This document shows, piece by piece, positions 50,057 through 62,300 of a stretch of 64,000 nucleotides of DNA. The notes under the pieces are model-generated. The model was not told where the DNA came from. It ran no database searches and was given only the letters and a program-made list of their open reading frames with translations. The DNA comes from Eumeta japonica (lineage: Eukaryota > Arthropoda > Insecta > Lepidoptera > Psychidae). The stretch's first letter is position 1. Every line of letters begins with the position of its first letter. The position numbers and the translations under genes are program-made. The stretch lies in the NCBI GenBank assembly GCA_005406025.1, contig BGZK01001457.1, positions 85,487-149,486 on the forward strand, written 5' to 3'.

Positions 50057-50284
50057 CTTGAGTAGGTCTATCCGTTAGTCAGGTCATCGACCTAAGCTCC
50101 CTCCCACCCGGCCGCCGCTAACCGCCTCCCGGCCGGAGCGGGAGGAAGGGCACCGACCCGTGACGGTTTCCTGCGACATGCCGAGACGACTTCCACCAGG
50201 CGTCGTCCATAGCGCATGTCGCCGTCGGCACTCGCGTATGTGCCGTCCGGCCGTACTCGGTGAAACTATCAAAGTCGTCTGACT

Positions 50285-50435
50285 TGTCATCTGACTCGTC
50301 TCGACCGACTAAATAGCCGACCCAATTACTTCACTTTCAGGATTTTAGTGGGTTTCAGTCCCACTACCCACGGGTACGAGGGTGGTACGGGATAGACATT
50401 TTACCTCTCTCGTCGCAAGAGGGAAACAAAAGGTT
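50285..50435 (+). repeat. Jockey 3' UTR, direct end; inverted copy at 46,267-46,487
   Basis: 'actaaatagccgacccaattacttcactttcag...cgtcgcaagagggaaac' is the reverse complement of 46,288-46,460 with small differences. It forms ~190-bp terminal inverted repeats of the composite. Confidence 0.92.
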
Positions 50436-50440
50436 CCAGT

Positions 50441-51922
50441 GCAAGGCTGCAAATCGAACACCTTAAAATTGAAGTAAACTACCTACCTTTTGAAGTGAAA
50501 CTTTTATAGAATCGTTGTTATTTCAAACCGGATGCAACGGAAAAACCACAAGGTAAGGAACACAAAATACAAAATGTGGCAGGATGAAGCCGGCAAAGAA
50601 TGGAGACAGAAAATATACATACTATTTCCTCTTTGTGCCATGCTTCGTCCCCCACTCCCGTCTTCTAAACATAGTCGCCTGTAATTAGTGAGCCAGAGCG
50701 AGAGAAAAAATGTCGGTGTGTATGTATATTGCACACTGTTTAATACTTGCATGTATTTGAGCATTTAACGTGTGTTAGCATATGTGAAAAGTACGTGAGC
50801 TAATACCACTGTACACTGTATGCGGCTGCGTATTACAGCTTTTTAGTAAGAAGTCAGCGTGGTATGTTATTATTTAACAGTGTTTGTGAGTATTTTTATA
50901 CTTGTTGTGCTAAATGATAAATTTTATAAGTTGCCGAAAACTAATGCCGAAATGTATCGTCAATATCGAAGCCAAAAAAAAAAAAAAATTAAAATTAAAT
51001 AACATATGCTAAATAAAATACAAACTGTCTTCTAAAATTAATCAAAATACTTTCATTTTTACCCTTGTTATATATATTCATCTCATTCTTTTGTCGATTT
51101 ACTAAAGTTTCACTTCTATCGTGTATGACTCGCAAACATAGTATTTTTTTCTCGATGTGATAAATTTTCAAGAAATAAAATTGTAAATTATTTGAACTTT
51201 ATTAACTAAGTTGCAATGTCGTTGTGACTAGATGTCAAAGATCATTACCACGCATACGACTTAATTACTTATTCTTGACACAGCACAATCGAGTGGCATA
51301 GATGACACAGATTGCTTGATTTATTTTTCATGCTGAATTATTTAAGTAGTCTTTTCATTGGCCAGACCATCTACTCAAAAATTAATAATAGATAGAGGAT
51401 AGAAATGTTGTGATCTATTAAGGAGACATGATGTGGTGTTAGTAATTACACACTACTGTATTTGATCAAAAAATGGTGGGACATGATGATTTTTCCTCGT
51501 ATTATAAAATCTTAGTCAGAACAGTATATTCAACATACTTTTTATGTTTGTTAACAATAGATGATTTGCAAGGTCGATGCGATTTATCGACTTTTCATAA
51601 TAGTAATAGTAAATGAAATACTGTGAAATATCCGGAAAATCGAAAAATGTGGTCACTGTTTTTGTTTGTTTCCATTATATTTGCTTATTTCATAAAATTA
51701 CATTTTATAGGAAATCATTAATGAAACAAATATTGTTAATTATAAAATTTTCATCGAGGTATGCAAATAAATTATTAAAACATAAAGAGATTCCGTTTTT
51801 TTTTCTTATAAAAGAAATGAGAAGTTTGTTAACAATTTAGCATGCCAACATGACAGTTATAAAATAAAATGAAAGCGTCAACTTAAATGAAATCAATTAC
51901 AATCTAAGACAAAACATACATT
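50441..51922. other. Intergenic, AT-rich
   Basis: Short match 'cctaccttttg' around 50,483 to 'cctaccttttt' at the left edge of the composite could be a target duplication, but is uncertain. No genes seen; ORFs at 50,504 and 51,613 rejected as chance. Confidence 0.55.
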
Positions 51923-51976
51923 ATGGCGGAAAAGGACGCTGAGTTGCTTTCAGTGAAACAGCTAGTGACTGTATAA
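51923..51976 (+). other. Candidate upstream ORF of 17 codons
   Basis: ATGG context start, MAEKDAELLSVKQLVTV-stop. It lies 52 bases before the 43-codon ORF below. Either a uORF or chance. Confidence 0.25.
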
Positions 51977-52028
51977 ATTGCGTGTAATATTTTTGATAAA
52001 TTCATTCTTATATATTATCCCGTGAACA

Positions 52029-52160
52029 ATGGATTCACAACATCCGCCAATTAAAAATCCAGAATTTTATCTAATCGAAACGATTGTTAGTGCCCCAATC
52101 GTTTTTTTATTGTTTTTAATTGTTTCGATTGTATTAAATTATTTCCGCGCCGGCGGCTGA
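52029..52160 (+). CDS. Candidate membrane microprotein, 43 aa
   Basis: Start in favourable context (gaacaATGG). The product begins MDSQHPPIKNPEFYLIETIV, then a hydrophobic helix (SAPIVFLLFLIVSIVLNYF), and ends RAGG-stop. The layout is a polar N-terminus, one transmembrane segment of about 22 residues and a short basic tail, like known insect smORF peptides. I do not recognise the sequence. It lies on the same strand 650 bases upstream of NDUFA11 and could be its own transcript or a leader. AT-rich DNA can yield hydrophobic ORFs by chance, so this needs transcription or conservation support. Confidence 0.35.
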   Translation: MDSQHPPIKNPEFYLIETIVSAPIVFLLFLIVSIVLNYFRAGG

Positions 52161-52178
52161 CACCGGGCACACCGCAGA

Positions 52179-52188
52179 GCGCATGCGC
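52179..52188. promoter_or_regulatory. NRF-1/Ewg-type palindrome GCGCATGCGC
   Basis: A perfect ten-base match to the NRF-1 core (YGCGCAYGCGCR), about 620 bases upstream of the NDUFA11 ATG in a GC-richer island (52,140-52,330). NRF-1 factors regulate respiratory-chain genes in animals. Function here is inferred. Confidence 0.35.
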
Positions 52189-52305
52189 ACGTTGTAATTT
52201 AAATATCCACGCCATCGCTTCGCTTCGTCAGACGCTCAGTGGGAACGACACGCGAAGAATGCTGTGGTAAGGCGATGACGTGTGTGATGCAGCGTTCGAT
52301 CTGTA

Positions 52306-52341
52306 GCTCGCAACTTTCATGGACGTGAAAGTTGCGAGTAG
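52306..52341. repeat. Hairpin, 13-bp arms
   Basis: ctcgcaactttca / tgaaagttgcgag exact arms around 'tggacg' in the candidate promoter area upstream of NDUFA11. Confidence 0.85.
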
Positions 52342-52809
52342 TAGTTCCTTTCAGAACTGTCTTTAATGTTTCCCACGTACGTCATAGGTTGCCATATACA
52401 TATTTATATAGATCATCCAAATTTTTTCATCTTCCTAAAATTGGTAGAGATAATAATGTTCGCTATTTATGTTTGCGTATAATAAAAACTGATAATTATA
52501 GCTGCCGAAAACAGGCAGTTGATTAAAAAAAATGAGTAAAACATCAATAAAATTTTTACTGAAAAAACTATGAGGCGTGCATTTTTAGACTTTTTAAAAT
52601 TATTGATGAGTGTTTTCTGATGTATTTATATATTTTTTTATTTAGAATAATTTCATCGTTTGCTATGAAATGATTTTGGCAACACTGCTGTAAAAAATGA
52701 TTATTGACATTGACAGTCAATAATGCTTAAAATGCTTTTTATAGGCTTGTCATATTACGATTGAAGTATTGAGATTGTGTAACAATTTGGGATCGTTCTA
52801 CTACTAACA

Positions 52810-53073
52810 ATGTCTAGTTCGTTACTAACTTATAAATATTACGACACTCCGGAAGGATGTGATCTTTTACATAAAACTTTTTATTTATCCAAATATGGTG
52901 CTCTTGCGGGATTCGGGTATGGAACCTTTGATGTTCTTATGTTTTCGCACCCTAAGGGAATAGCGAACACCTTACGGCGGTACGCTATTTTTATAGGTCC
53001 TTTAGTGGGAATGGCAACAACATTTACGGTAGTAACAAATGGTGCTCAAAGAATCCGAGAAAAGAATGATGAG
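52810..53073 (+). CDS. NDUFA11: NDUFA11 coding exon 1
   Basis: Starts MSSSLLTYKYYDTPEG and ends IREKNDE before gttctt. Contains the first two membrane segments. Confidence 0.94.
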
Positions 53074-53411
53074 GTTCTTTTTTTATTTAATTACAATTTA
53101 ATGGAGAATGTGTCAATAAACTTTTCTTGAAAAGAACTTTACTCAAGCACTTTTTATAATTTTAGTTAAATTATTTCCTTGGTGGCCTTGCATCAGGACC
53201 GATAGTAGGAGCATGGTATCGTTCGGGTTCTGTCGGCTTTGGGGCAGGAATTGTACTTGGTCTGGCTGCCATCACGAAAAAGATGTGTGTTGATAATGGC
53301 TGGACAATCTTCCCAGAAATTAAACACAGTACTCAAACTGCAACTTCAATTAAAAATGACTGGACACTTAATCCTGATTATCCAAAAACATGGACAACTG
53401 GTTCTCGTTAA
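52810..53411 (+). CDS. NDUFA11: Complex I subunit NDUFA11 (B14.7), two coding exons
   Basis: Accessory subunit of mitochondrial NADH:ubiquinone oxidoreductase, an inner-membrane protein of the Tim17/22/23 family. Exon 1 is 52810-53073 (88 codons), exon 2 is 53166-53411 (81 codons plus stop); the 92-bp intron is gttctt...ttttag, phase 0. Total 169 residues, usual for insects. Motifs: YYDTPEGCDLLHKTFYLSKYG at the N-terminus, GFGYGTFDVLMFSHPKG, then GGLASGPIVGAWYRSGSVGF and GAGIVLGLAAITKKM, the Gly-rich membrane helices. No cleavable presequence is apparent, as in the family. ATG has context aacaATGt. Confidence 0.95.
53166..53411 (+). CDS. NDUFA11: NDUFA11 coding exon 2
   Basis: Begins LNYFLGGLASGP after ttttag and ends PKTWTTGSR-TAA. 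Contains the second pair of membrane segments and the C-terminal matrix/intermembrane tail. Confidence 0.94.
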   Translation, partial: LNYFLGGLASGPIVGAWYRSGSVGFGAGIVLGLAAITKKMCVDNGWTIFPEIKHSTQTATSIKNDWTLNPDYPKTWTTGSR

Positions 53412-54639
53412 ATCACTTCAGCTTTAAATGGTAAGTATTTTTTCTTCATTTTATTATATTAGATTTCGATTATTATTATTTCAACTTTTTATTTGTCATT
53501 AATAAGGATTTTTTATTTAATTAGGTCTTCTTTATTTGTTTTGTTTGTTATATTTGTCTAACATTTCTGGATTGATAATGATTATGAATAGACAAAACAA
53601 ATTGATTTTAGGGCATTACAATGTTCATCTTAGCATTACACTAATTTCAAAATATATCAGTTTATATTTTTGCATGAGAAATGAAGTCATGTACATTATG
53701 ATGCACTTGACCAGAAATAATTTTAAACTTGGATTGTACATGTAAATAGTTTATATTAAATCAGAATGTACTTTATTGAAATACATTTTTTTATTATATA
53801 TTGCCTGTGACTCTGCCATTGTGCACATAAAATTGCATATAGACTTACTCTAACAGCTCTTATCTCTGCTTCAATTTTCATTTCCTCCCTGCAATCTTCT
53901 TTGATTGGCTCAGTAATTTTCATACTACAATATGGACAGATGTATATATTTTGCTATTGCATATCAATCCCCTTATACAATGTTCTCAATTCCTATGGAA
54001 TCAAACTTTAAGGATAGAGAATAGAAATAGTTTATCTAAAAAAAATAGAAAGTGTACAGAGACATTTTTTCACATCAATTCCAATTTGTTCTTTAAAAAA
54101 TTTTGTCATATATGGGTAGTTTTTCAAATTAACTGACATGTACTAACAGGTCCTAACTGTAATCAATTCAAAATATCATATTTCTCTCAGCAATTAACAC
54201 CCAATTGAGGGATTGAATGTGACAATGAATGAAAATGAAATTAAGTAAACCACTGTCTTTCACTAATCACTTGCATATCTACCCAATTTTAATTTGTCAC
54301 GCCCAATATTTCACTAAAATAAACATCTTAATGAATATAAAATAATTACTATTATTGAAAATGTTTTATTATTTATGTCACTTCAAATCAAAATGCTTTT
54401 GTATTTTGCAAATCCATTATGTTCAAGTTTTTTTTTGTTTCTGGTATTGCCTTTCATGTTTTTAGTTATTGTACTATTTTAAGGGGTTTTAAATTACTAA
54501 CAGTTAAGTCAAAAGACAAGATGATGTAAACATTCATCCAATTAATGAGTACAAATATCGATCATACTTGTTTGAACCACTTTTTAGTTTTTTTTAGCAG
54601 TATACTAATATTACTTTCTCGTCATTGGTGATATTATTA

Positions 54640-55885
54640 AGAGTACAAATAAGTATCCGCCATTTTGAGAGAGATAGCATGGCACGAGGCTTACATTAGA
54701 ATTCGCAGACGATACCGGCTTGAAAATTAAGTTACTCGTTCAAGAACAACATAACTCTATCATATTGGTAAGTTTATATTAACATCATATATTTTTTTTA
54801 TCAAAAAATGTCTAAATTTGAGCCAATTAAGCATCATTTGCGATAACTTTTAATTTACTTTAAAAAAATCTGCAGCTGAGATTGCTCATAGAACCATATA
54901 ATGAGGCTGCCTTGAGTGAGAGAACATGTCGTGAGTGGTTTCAAAAGTCTAAAAACAGTGATTTTGACATACAACGATTGCAGTGGAAGGCTAAAAATTT
55001 ATGAGGATGCAGTATTGGAGGAAGATTAGTCTCAAACACAGAAGGAACTTGCACTTACTTTAGAAGTCACTCAGTAAGCAGTCTCTCATCGTTTAAAATC
55101 GTTAGGAATGGTTCATAAACAAGGTAATTGGGTTCCATATGAATAAAAGCTAAGAGATGTTGAACGCCAATTATGCATGAGTGAAATGCTGCTAGCTGGG
55201 CACAAAAAAAAAATTTACAAGGAATAGTCATTGGTGATGAAAATTGGATACATTATGATAATCCAAAAAGAAGAAAATATTGGGGACTACCTGGCCACGC
55301 AGCAATATCCACAGCAAAACCGAATATTCATGGAAAAAACTCATGCTGTGTACTTGGTGGGATCAGCTGGGTGTGGTGTATTGTGAATTGCTTAATCCAA
55401 GCCAAACAATCACTGGGGCACTATACCGAACACAATTGATGACATTGAGCTGCTGAGCTCTGAACGATAAACGCCCTCAATACTACTCCAGACCTGACAA
55501 AATTATTCTTCTACATGATAATACTTGTCCGCATGTAGTGGTCCCAATGAAAAACTATTTGAAAACACTTAATGGGGAAGTACTACCCCACCTGCCATAT
55601 TCACCAGACATTACATCATCCGACTATCATCTGTTCCGCATTTATTATCTTTTGACACATGCTCTGTTAGAGCAGCTGTTCACATCATATGAAGATTCCA
55701 AAAATTGAGCTGATTCGTGGATAGCCTCAAAAGATAAGTTCTTCAGACTTGGAATCCGAATTCTGCCTGGAAGATGGAAAAAAGTAGTTGCTAGTGATGG
55801 ACATTATTCGATTAAATTACCATTCTTTCACAATAAATATTATTTTATTGATAAAAAACGGCGGAAACTTATTTGCACTACTAAT
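54640..55885 (+). mobile_element. Decayed mariner transposon
   Basis: Terminal inverted repeats: left 'agtacaaataagtatccgccatttt' (about 54,641-54,665) and right, reverse complement, 'agtgcaaataagtttccgccgtttt' (about 55,856-55,880). Transposase relics on the plus strand: GDENWIHYDNPKR (first Asp block) at about 55,230, HDNTCPH (second) at about 55,515, LPYSPDITSSDYHLFR (third) at about 55,600. Many stops. DD34D mariner type, distinct from the copy at 28.7-30.0 kb. Confidence 0.92.
55230..55645 (+). pseudogene. Mariner transposase catalytic relic
   Basis: The three catalytic blocks of the DDD triad lie here in order but in shifting frames with stops, so no functional transposase is encoded. 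Confidence 0.85.
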
Positions 55886-57764
55886 AACAACATGTTTCAT
55901 AATGTTAATTGATGTATTTGTTATTAATTGAAAATCGTACAAAGAATGTATTTTTGTAACATTTTACAACAATTTAATATAACGATTCCCAATATATTCT
56001 CTATTAGTCTACGAAACATCTTGATTTTGTAAAACCATTCAATATGTTCTGCTATGTGATATGCATTTTTTTTCATGTTTGACAGCATTTTTTATTTTAT
56101 GGCAGTCATTCCAATTTCATCAAAACAGCCTAGCCCATAATCATCACATGGTTTAACACATTTAATCCCAAGCCAACTTTAATAGCTAAATGCCAGTCCT
56201 GAATGAGACATGCCACGCGAGTCGCGCGCACCGTGGACAAATCCTTGTATCGTAGTCGAGGCCGCGGTGCGGGCGGCGATCCCTGTGTACGATCAACTCG
56301 CGTCGAGAGTTCGATATTTTACACCTATTTATTATTTTATTTATATTTTTTATGAAAGTAAATCTAATGCAATGAGTGCTAATCTTATAAAGTAAGCAAA
56401 GATTTTAAGACTTGAATAGGTACCGTTCATAATTATTAAAAATATCTTTAAATATTTGTATCATTTTATGCACTTGGCTAATATAATGTAGGTGTATATT
56501 TCATTTCGAAACATTTCGAAATGCATAACTTTAAAATATTTCCATTTTTATATTGTAGAGTTTATCGTGATGTTAAATTTTAACAACCATTTTCCATTTC
56601 ACAAAGTAAATGCATTTAAAATAATATAATATTATAAACTATTTATTTAATTTTTTATAGATATATATTACAAGCACGAAACTCTGCCGCTCTAAATTGT
56701 CTGTGAATGATGGAATGCTCAGGTTCAATGCTCCACAACCCTTCCTTCTCCTCTGTAGTCCTATGTTAGGACATTGCAACACTTTCATGACTAACTTCAC
56801 AGCAGCAGAGTTTCATGCATTGTACTTGTGCATATCGATTTTTACATTTCCTAAGAAACTCAAATAATTATTATGTATGATTAAAAAGGTCCTGTTTAGC
56901 TACAAACAAATTTCCTGTTTTGGTTATAAAACAAAATAGAACAGGAATTTTGCGGATGCGAGCACAAGTGGGATGGGATTCAGATGGCTAACGGGCTAAA
57001 CAGGACAATAATGAAGGCAATAAATAGTTCCTCTTCAAGCCATTAAAATGCTGCAATTTTTTTTTCGTAAATAATATAGATTATGTATGTTCTTTTTTAG
57101 TAAATAATATAACTTGTGTATACATATATAAGCATCTTAACACATTTTCAATTACATTATTCTCTTGCGTTTGGTAGTCGGTCAACGAAACTCGCAATGC
57201 GAGTTGGCCGGCATTAACCTGTTAAACAAATGGAGGGACACCTAATTAACAGATACAGCATGCAAAATATAACTCTGTCATTACTGTTGCTCAGGTAAAA
57301 AGATACTGAGACAAAGAAGTTGTTGAAAGATAGTTTATTATCATTTCTCAATAGAAATTATTTTTAAACATGCATGTTTAAATTATATCCAACTTGTAAG
57401 TTGTATATAATTTTGCGATGGCCTTTTAAAACTTTCTATTTAGATACTTCACTTGATAGATTTGGAAGAAAAACATTTTTTCAAATTGTCTAATTTGAGC
57501 TAAAATTCCACCATTTTGATTTTCATAATTTTAACGTACCCAATGACCCATAACAAATCGAACAATGTATAACATATCCAAATCAATTTGTAAGTTTACT
57601 AGTTATAAGGGAACAAGACATACATACAGGTCAAACACATAACCCTCCTTTTGGGCTTCGCCACAGTTGAGTAAAAACATTCATCAATCTATTTATCACA
57701 AGGAATAAGCAAATGTCTCTTCTGTATTATGTTAATCTCTAATGTATGTTCATTTCCTTTTCAG

Positions 57765-57848
57765 GTAAAATATACAAACATCCATAGAAGATTGTAGTTA
57801 TTAAACTAAGTTGTGTATTATTGAAATAAATGTTTCATTAACCATTAT
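57765..57848 (+). other. Candidate NDUFA11 3'-UTR exon with poly(A) signal
   Basis: Follows acceptor ttccttttcag; contains aataaa at 57,825-57,830 and no long ORF. Linkage to NDUFA11 rests on splice-site quality alone. Confidence 0.4.
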
Positions 57849-59189
57849 TTGCATTTAATTACTAGATATGGCACTTACAGAACAAAAAAAAAACAACAAG
57901 TTTTGTGTTAATTTTATTATTACATCAACATAACAAAAATTAATAAGTACATGTCAATATCTTCTAATTTAAAAAAAGGAAAAATTCATATAATATCTCT
58001 CAAAGTAATTTTAAACTTAATAATGATTATACATCAATAAAAAAAAAGCAAAAAGCATTTCTCAATATAAATGCATTAAACTACCTACTCCCAGTGCAAA
58101 ACCCACCTTAACAATAAGTATATAAATATGCATCTTACAACTCTAAACTGGACTGTGTTATGCTTACTTTTTGCTACAAATCATCATCTCAATCTATTTC
58201 TATAGAACGTCACAAATGAATGGGGCCACATGGACAGTCACAAAAACTAGTTCTACCACATTCGAAATTCGGTTTCCTGATGAGATACAACTCTTATACT
58301 AATAAGTGGCACATCCTATACTGTCCATGTAACGCTATACTAATAGCTATTGTTTTGCAAACTTTATTAAATTGGTTAACCCCTTTGGCTTAAATTATAA
58401 TATAATTTGTATAATTTTTTAAATCTATATATACCCAGATTATACAGGACTAATCATAGAAAACTATATAATTTCAAATGAAAAATTTAAAATAGTGAAA
58501 TAAAATGGATGACGAAATTTGGCACTTAATGGCAATCTTAAAGAAAAATATGATTTTTTTTTTAGCTAATATACCGTTTTAACATTCTCTTATTTTTTTT
58601 TCAACTAATAGAATAAGAAATCCAAAACTTAAACTAATCCACACATAGATAAAATGTGCATATAGTTAAACTAAAATGCATTTATACACAAAAATCTCGA
58701 TTCATTTACATCAATTTATATATGGGCTCATTTAATCGTTATTGGATTAATCACGATAACCATTCTGAGCCATGAGTCTCATACGTGTAAATAAGAGGAA
58801 CTCTCAAGAACAAAGTTACAAAAATAATATATACAACAAAAAACTGGACAGAGCATATTTTATAATTTATTGGTAAAAAAGCTACACACCTTACAACACT
58901 CACAATTCAGAGGGCACTAGTAAATATTTAAAACAGATGGTTAAATGGTTTGTCATTTTAAATTTGCATAAAATTTCATTTTGTCCAAGAGAAGTAAGAA
59001 AATAATTCCGTATCATATTTAAAACATACAGTTGCCCTATAGATTAAATCAATCTAAAAAATAAAGGTAAATTAAAATTTAACTCTCGCAGTAAAGTGTA
59101 TTTCAGCTTTCAGAATCTACTTGAATTAAATACAAACTAGATTTTCATGTTTAGTATATTGATCAACCTTATTAATTTTATTTGAATCT
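57849..59189. other. Intergenic / minus-strand 3' UTR
   Basis: AT-rich. Probably holds the 3' UTR of the minus-strand gene ending at 59,190. No other feature recognised. Confidence 0.55.
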
Positions 59190-59345
59190 TCATTTAGTCT
59201 TCGGTATTTCTTTAATCTGCGGTTTTGGTTCCTCTTCCTCCTCTTCCTCGCCCTCTTCTTCCTCTATCTCTTCCACCTCCACCTCTTCTTCACTTTCTTC
59301 TAGTACGACCTCTTCTTCCATTTCGTCATCGGACACTTCTTTTTT
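59190..59345 (-). CDS. Glu-rich gene, last coding exon
   Basis: Acceptor (minus) ttctag; 51 codons and TGA. KKEVSDDEMEEEVVLEES followed by Glu/Val/Ile runs and KPQIKEIPKTK. The exon resembles acidic tails of chaperone-like or calcium-buffering proteins but carries no ER-retention signal. Confidence 0.82.
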   Translation of the reverse strand, partial: KKEVSDDEMEEEVVLEESEEEVEVEEIEEEEGEEEEEEEPKPQIKEIPKTK

Positions 59346-62300
59346 CTAGAAAATAATTATTATATAATTTTTTTCAAACATCAAAACCATATTGTTCAAA
59401 AAGAAAAATAGATCATAAAGGTTTTAACACAAACATGATATAAAATAGTTTAGGCTTTAATATATAGCATCACATACAAAATGTAATTCTATTCTATCCT
59501 TACTTTCATAAAAATAATATCTAAGAGTTAGACATTTGTTAAGAGTGTTTCATGACCTACGTAATGCCATTGTGGGCGGGAGCAGCGACCATTGCGTTAC
59601 GAAGTATAAGTATTAGTCACTTAATGTATTTCTCCTCGCTTAAAAGTAGATATTATATACAAAAATAAAACCATTTACATATTTCATTTTTATTTGAATG
59701 ATTTAAAGGGCCTAAGGATAGAAAATTCATGGACAACACATATTAAATTAACAGCTTTGGAGGAATATTTGGGAATTATTTTGAATTCATAGAGACAATG
59801 TGTTGCCCCACCTCAGCCGCTGGTTGCGTCACCGCACTCGCCGTTGTGAAGTCGTCCGCTGTCGATTCTGTAATCATGATTGGTCAAAGCTTTATTATAC
59901 AAGAGAGAAATCATTTGCCGTCGTTTAATATCTGTTTAATTATTTGGAAGGATAGTAAACTAAATGTTCAAAATACATTCATAGGTTAATTTGGAAACGG
60001 TCCAAGCTACTATACCTGGTTCGCGTTCGGGCGTATCGCGTGGGGAGTCCTGTATCAGTGACAGAGTCATCTTGCCGCTCACCACCAACTGCAACCCAAA
60101 GCAGAAGGGTTTCTTTTTATTGTCTTAATAGTATAAACATTAAACAAGTCCATGTTTAACGACGATAAAAAGGTATTACTTAGAACAATCAACCAATATG
60201 ATAAGACAAAATCAGGTCATATTTTTTAGTCGGAGCCGACAGATTTAGGGTTGTGGAGATATGGTATAAGTCACCATAATCCATTAATATTATTGAAAAC
60301 GTGTATTAGAATTTTAATAACATCGAAATATTTTTATGTTAACATCGATGTACATACATGGTGACTAATCTGTAGAGCTCTGAAGAGCGATACTTATGTA
60401 TAGCGAACTTGCTTACGAGATGTATGACGAGAACTTGCTTATAGCAGTCTGCCGCATGATATTCCAATGATGGAACAGTTGTAAAATTATATGCTACTGC
60501 AAAATATAATTAACTTGAAAGCAGCACAAATTAGTTGCATATATTTTTCCTACAAATCCAAGAAATTTATAATTTCATAAAATTCTTTTTTTTTTACAAA
60601 ATACACAAATCTGTAGACAGTTATATATAATTAATCATTCTAATAAATAACCTAAATTAAAATTGAACAAATGTATATTAAGTATTTATTTTGACCTAGT
60701 TTTGGGTAATAATGTATGCTGGTATTCTTCAGCATGCAGGCATACGCGTTTTATTACTGCATCAATATACAACTCTCATACACACATCTGTCTACAATTA
60801 ACTCCAGAAACGTTTTAGGGCGACTGTAACTAGATGTGATGTATTTAGATAATCAACTTATCTGATATATTTAGTACAAAATTTCTATACTCATCACTAA
60901 TGTTCCATTGAATGAAATATTTTGCAGACATATATAAGAACTCTTTAATCACACAATGATAATGTCTAATCAATGACGTAATGTTACTAGTCCACCATTT
61001 TTTATGGTAATAACCATATTTATTATATATTTACATATAAACAATAAAATAATACAGATCAAAATGGTTTATAATAATAAACCGTCTTGATGACAGGTTT
61101 GATGACTTCCAGCCCGAATAAGTCGATTTCCATAAAGGCTTTGGCACAGTTAATCTCCTCCACATGTTTCGACAAATTATATTAAAGACCAAGGAGCATA
61201 ATTGGCAGTTAAGCTTAACATATGTAGACTACAATAAACCTTTGTTCATTTGAAATCTGAATGATGTTGCATTCTTCTAAGTGGTGTCATATTGACCATT
61301 GCTATATGCTGTGCTGAGATGTTTGTATAACAATGGCACTGTGTCATTCTAAGTACAGAATGGATACTCAAAATCAATCAGATTACAACAAGGTATGAGA
61401 CCGAGATATCCACCCATATCTTCAAAACTTTTCACCACAGCAATGGAAGATGTTTTTAAATTGCACGAGCTAAAACCTTGGAAGATGAAAGCCGAAATCC
61501 TGATACAATTTTCATATATAAATCTCTCAAAAGTATATATACGTAATCATTTCATAAAAATGTGATAACTTTACAATACTTATTAATTTAAAATAAGTAA
61601 TGGGTCAAATTAACATCTAATTGAACTTTTCATTTTTTTTTTACTATTTTACTTTACTTTTCAATGTTTTTTAACCTACAACATTGGAAGAACACTTGGC
61701 ACATTTGTAGGATATATCAATATTTTTCGAATGTACAAGTAACAAAACAGAAAAACAAAACATTGGCATAAGACATATCAAAATAGAATCAATGCAGTGG
61801 AGATGCAATATCCGCATAGTATGTGTAGTGTCTAGGAATAGCGATATAAGGCAATGGCGTGATTTGAAAGACGTCCTGATCGACATATAAAAACATATGT
61901 TGCGGTAATTTGGCTAACTGGAAAGGTTGAATGAAATAAGATACAAATATTTTAAGCATTTATAAAAAGAGGCTCACTTCAGAGCAATCTGGATAGGAAT
62001 ATACCAGTCAGAAAAACATTCTTATAAGACTGTCATGAGTTTGACAGTCATTGTTTGGATCAGCTTCATTCTGAATTTTCCACAAATATATTACAAGTAC
62101 AGATTATAATTTATTCTAAGTATAAATTTAGAATAAGCTCACCGGCGAGTGCCTGTCCTTGTTTTTGTCAGCTGTGCCGTCGAAATCGGCGACGAGAACG
62201 CGCGCTTGCTGAGGTATTTCGCCCTCCAAGTAGATTTCTGTCACCTCCTTTGGCTCCTAATTATAGTTAAAATACTAATTAGTGCATGCAAATTTATAAG

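Larger units (their letters stand above)
46267..50440 (+). mobile_element. Jockey-like retrotransposon copy with 3' UTR at both ends
   Basis: Plus-strand content in order: gag with PRE_C2HC domain and zinc-knuckle Cys, APE endonuclease start (NIRLLSFNACGL), RT (RKAPGLDGISNK, SYRPISLLSGLGK, AKAFDRVWH, AGVPQGS, LFADD) and the C-terminal tail (LQVIQNKFCRAATDAHW, RNSILHRDFPTISKY), then a 3' UTR ending 'cgtcgcaagagggaaacaaaa' at about 50,430. The first ~220 bases (46,267-46,487) are the reverse complement of that same 3' UTR, with a 22-base T tract at the outer edge. Many stops and frameshifts; dead. Confidence 0.9.
53431..57764 (+). other. Probable 3'-UTR intron of NDUFA11
   Basis: Nineteen bases after the stop, aaatg|gtaagt is a strong 5' splice site. 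At 57,763 cctttttcag-like 'ttccttttcag' precedes a short exon with aataaa. If used, the intron is 4.3 kb and carries the decayed mariner at 54,640-55,885. The rest is AT-rich without recognised genes. Confidence 0.5.

Noticed and set aside
46447..50290. ORFs beginning MTSQTTLI at both ends, as a gag start or duplicated gene
   Set aside because: Both are translations of the jockey 3' UTR and its inverted copy; the true gag homology begins only after the junction at about 46,487.
62143..62256. DFDGT as a HAD phosphatase motif or EF-hand
   Set aside because: No supporting downstream motifs or hydrophobic strand context; the surrounding sequence is disordered.
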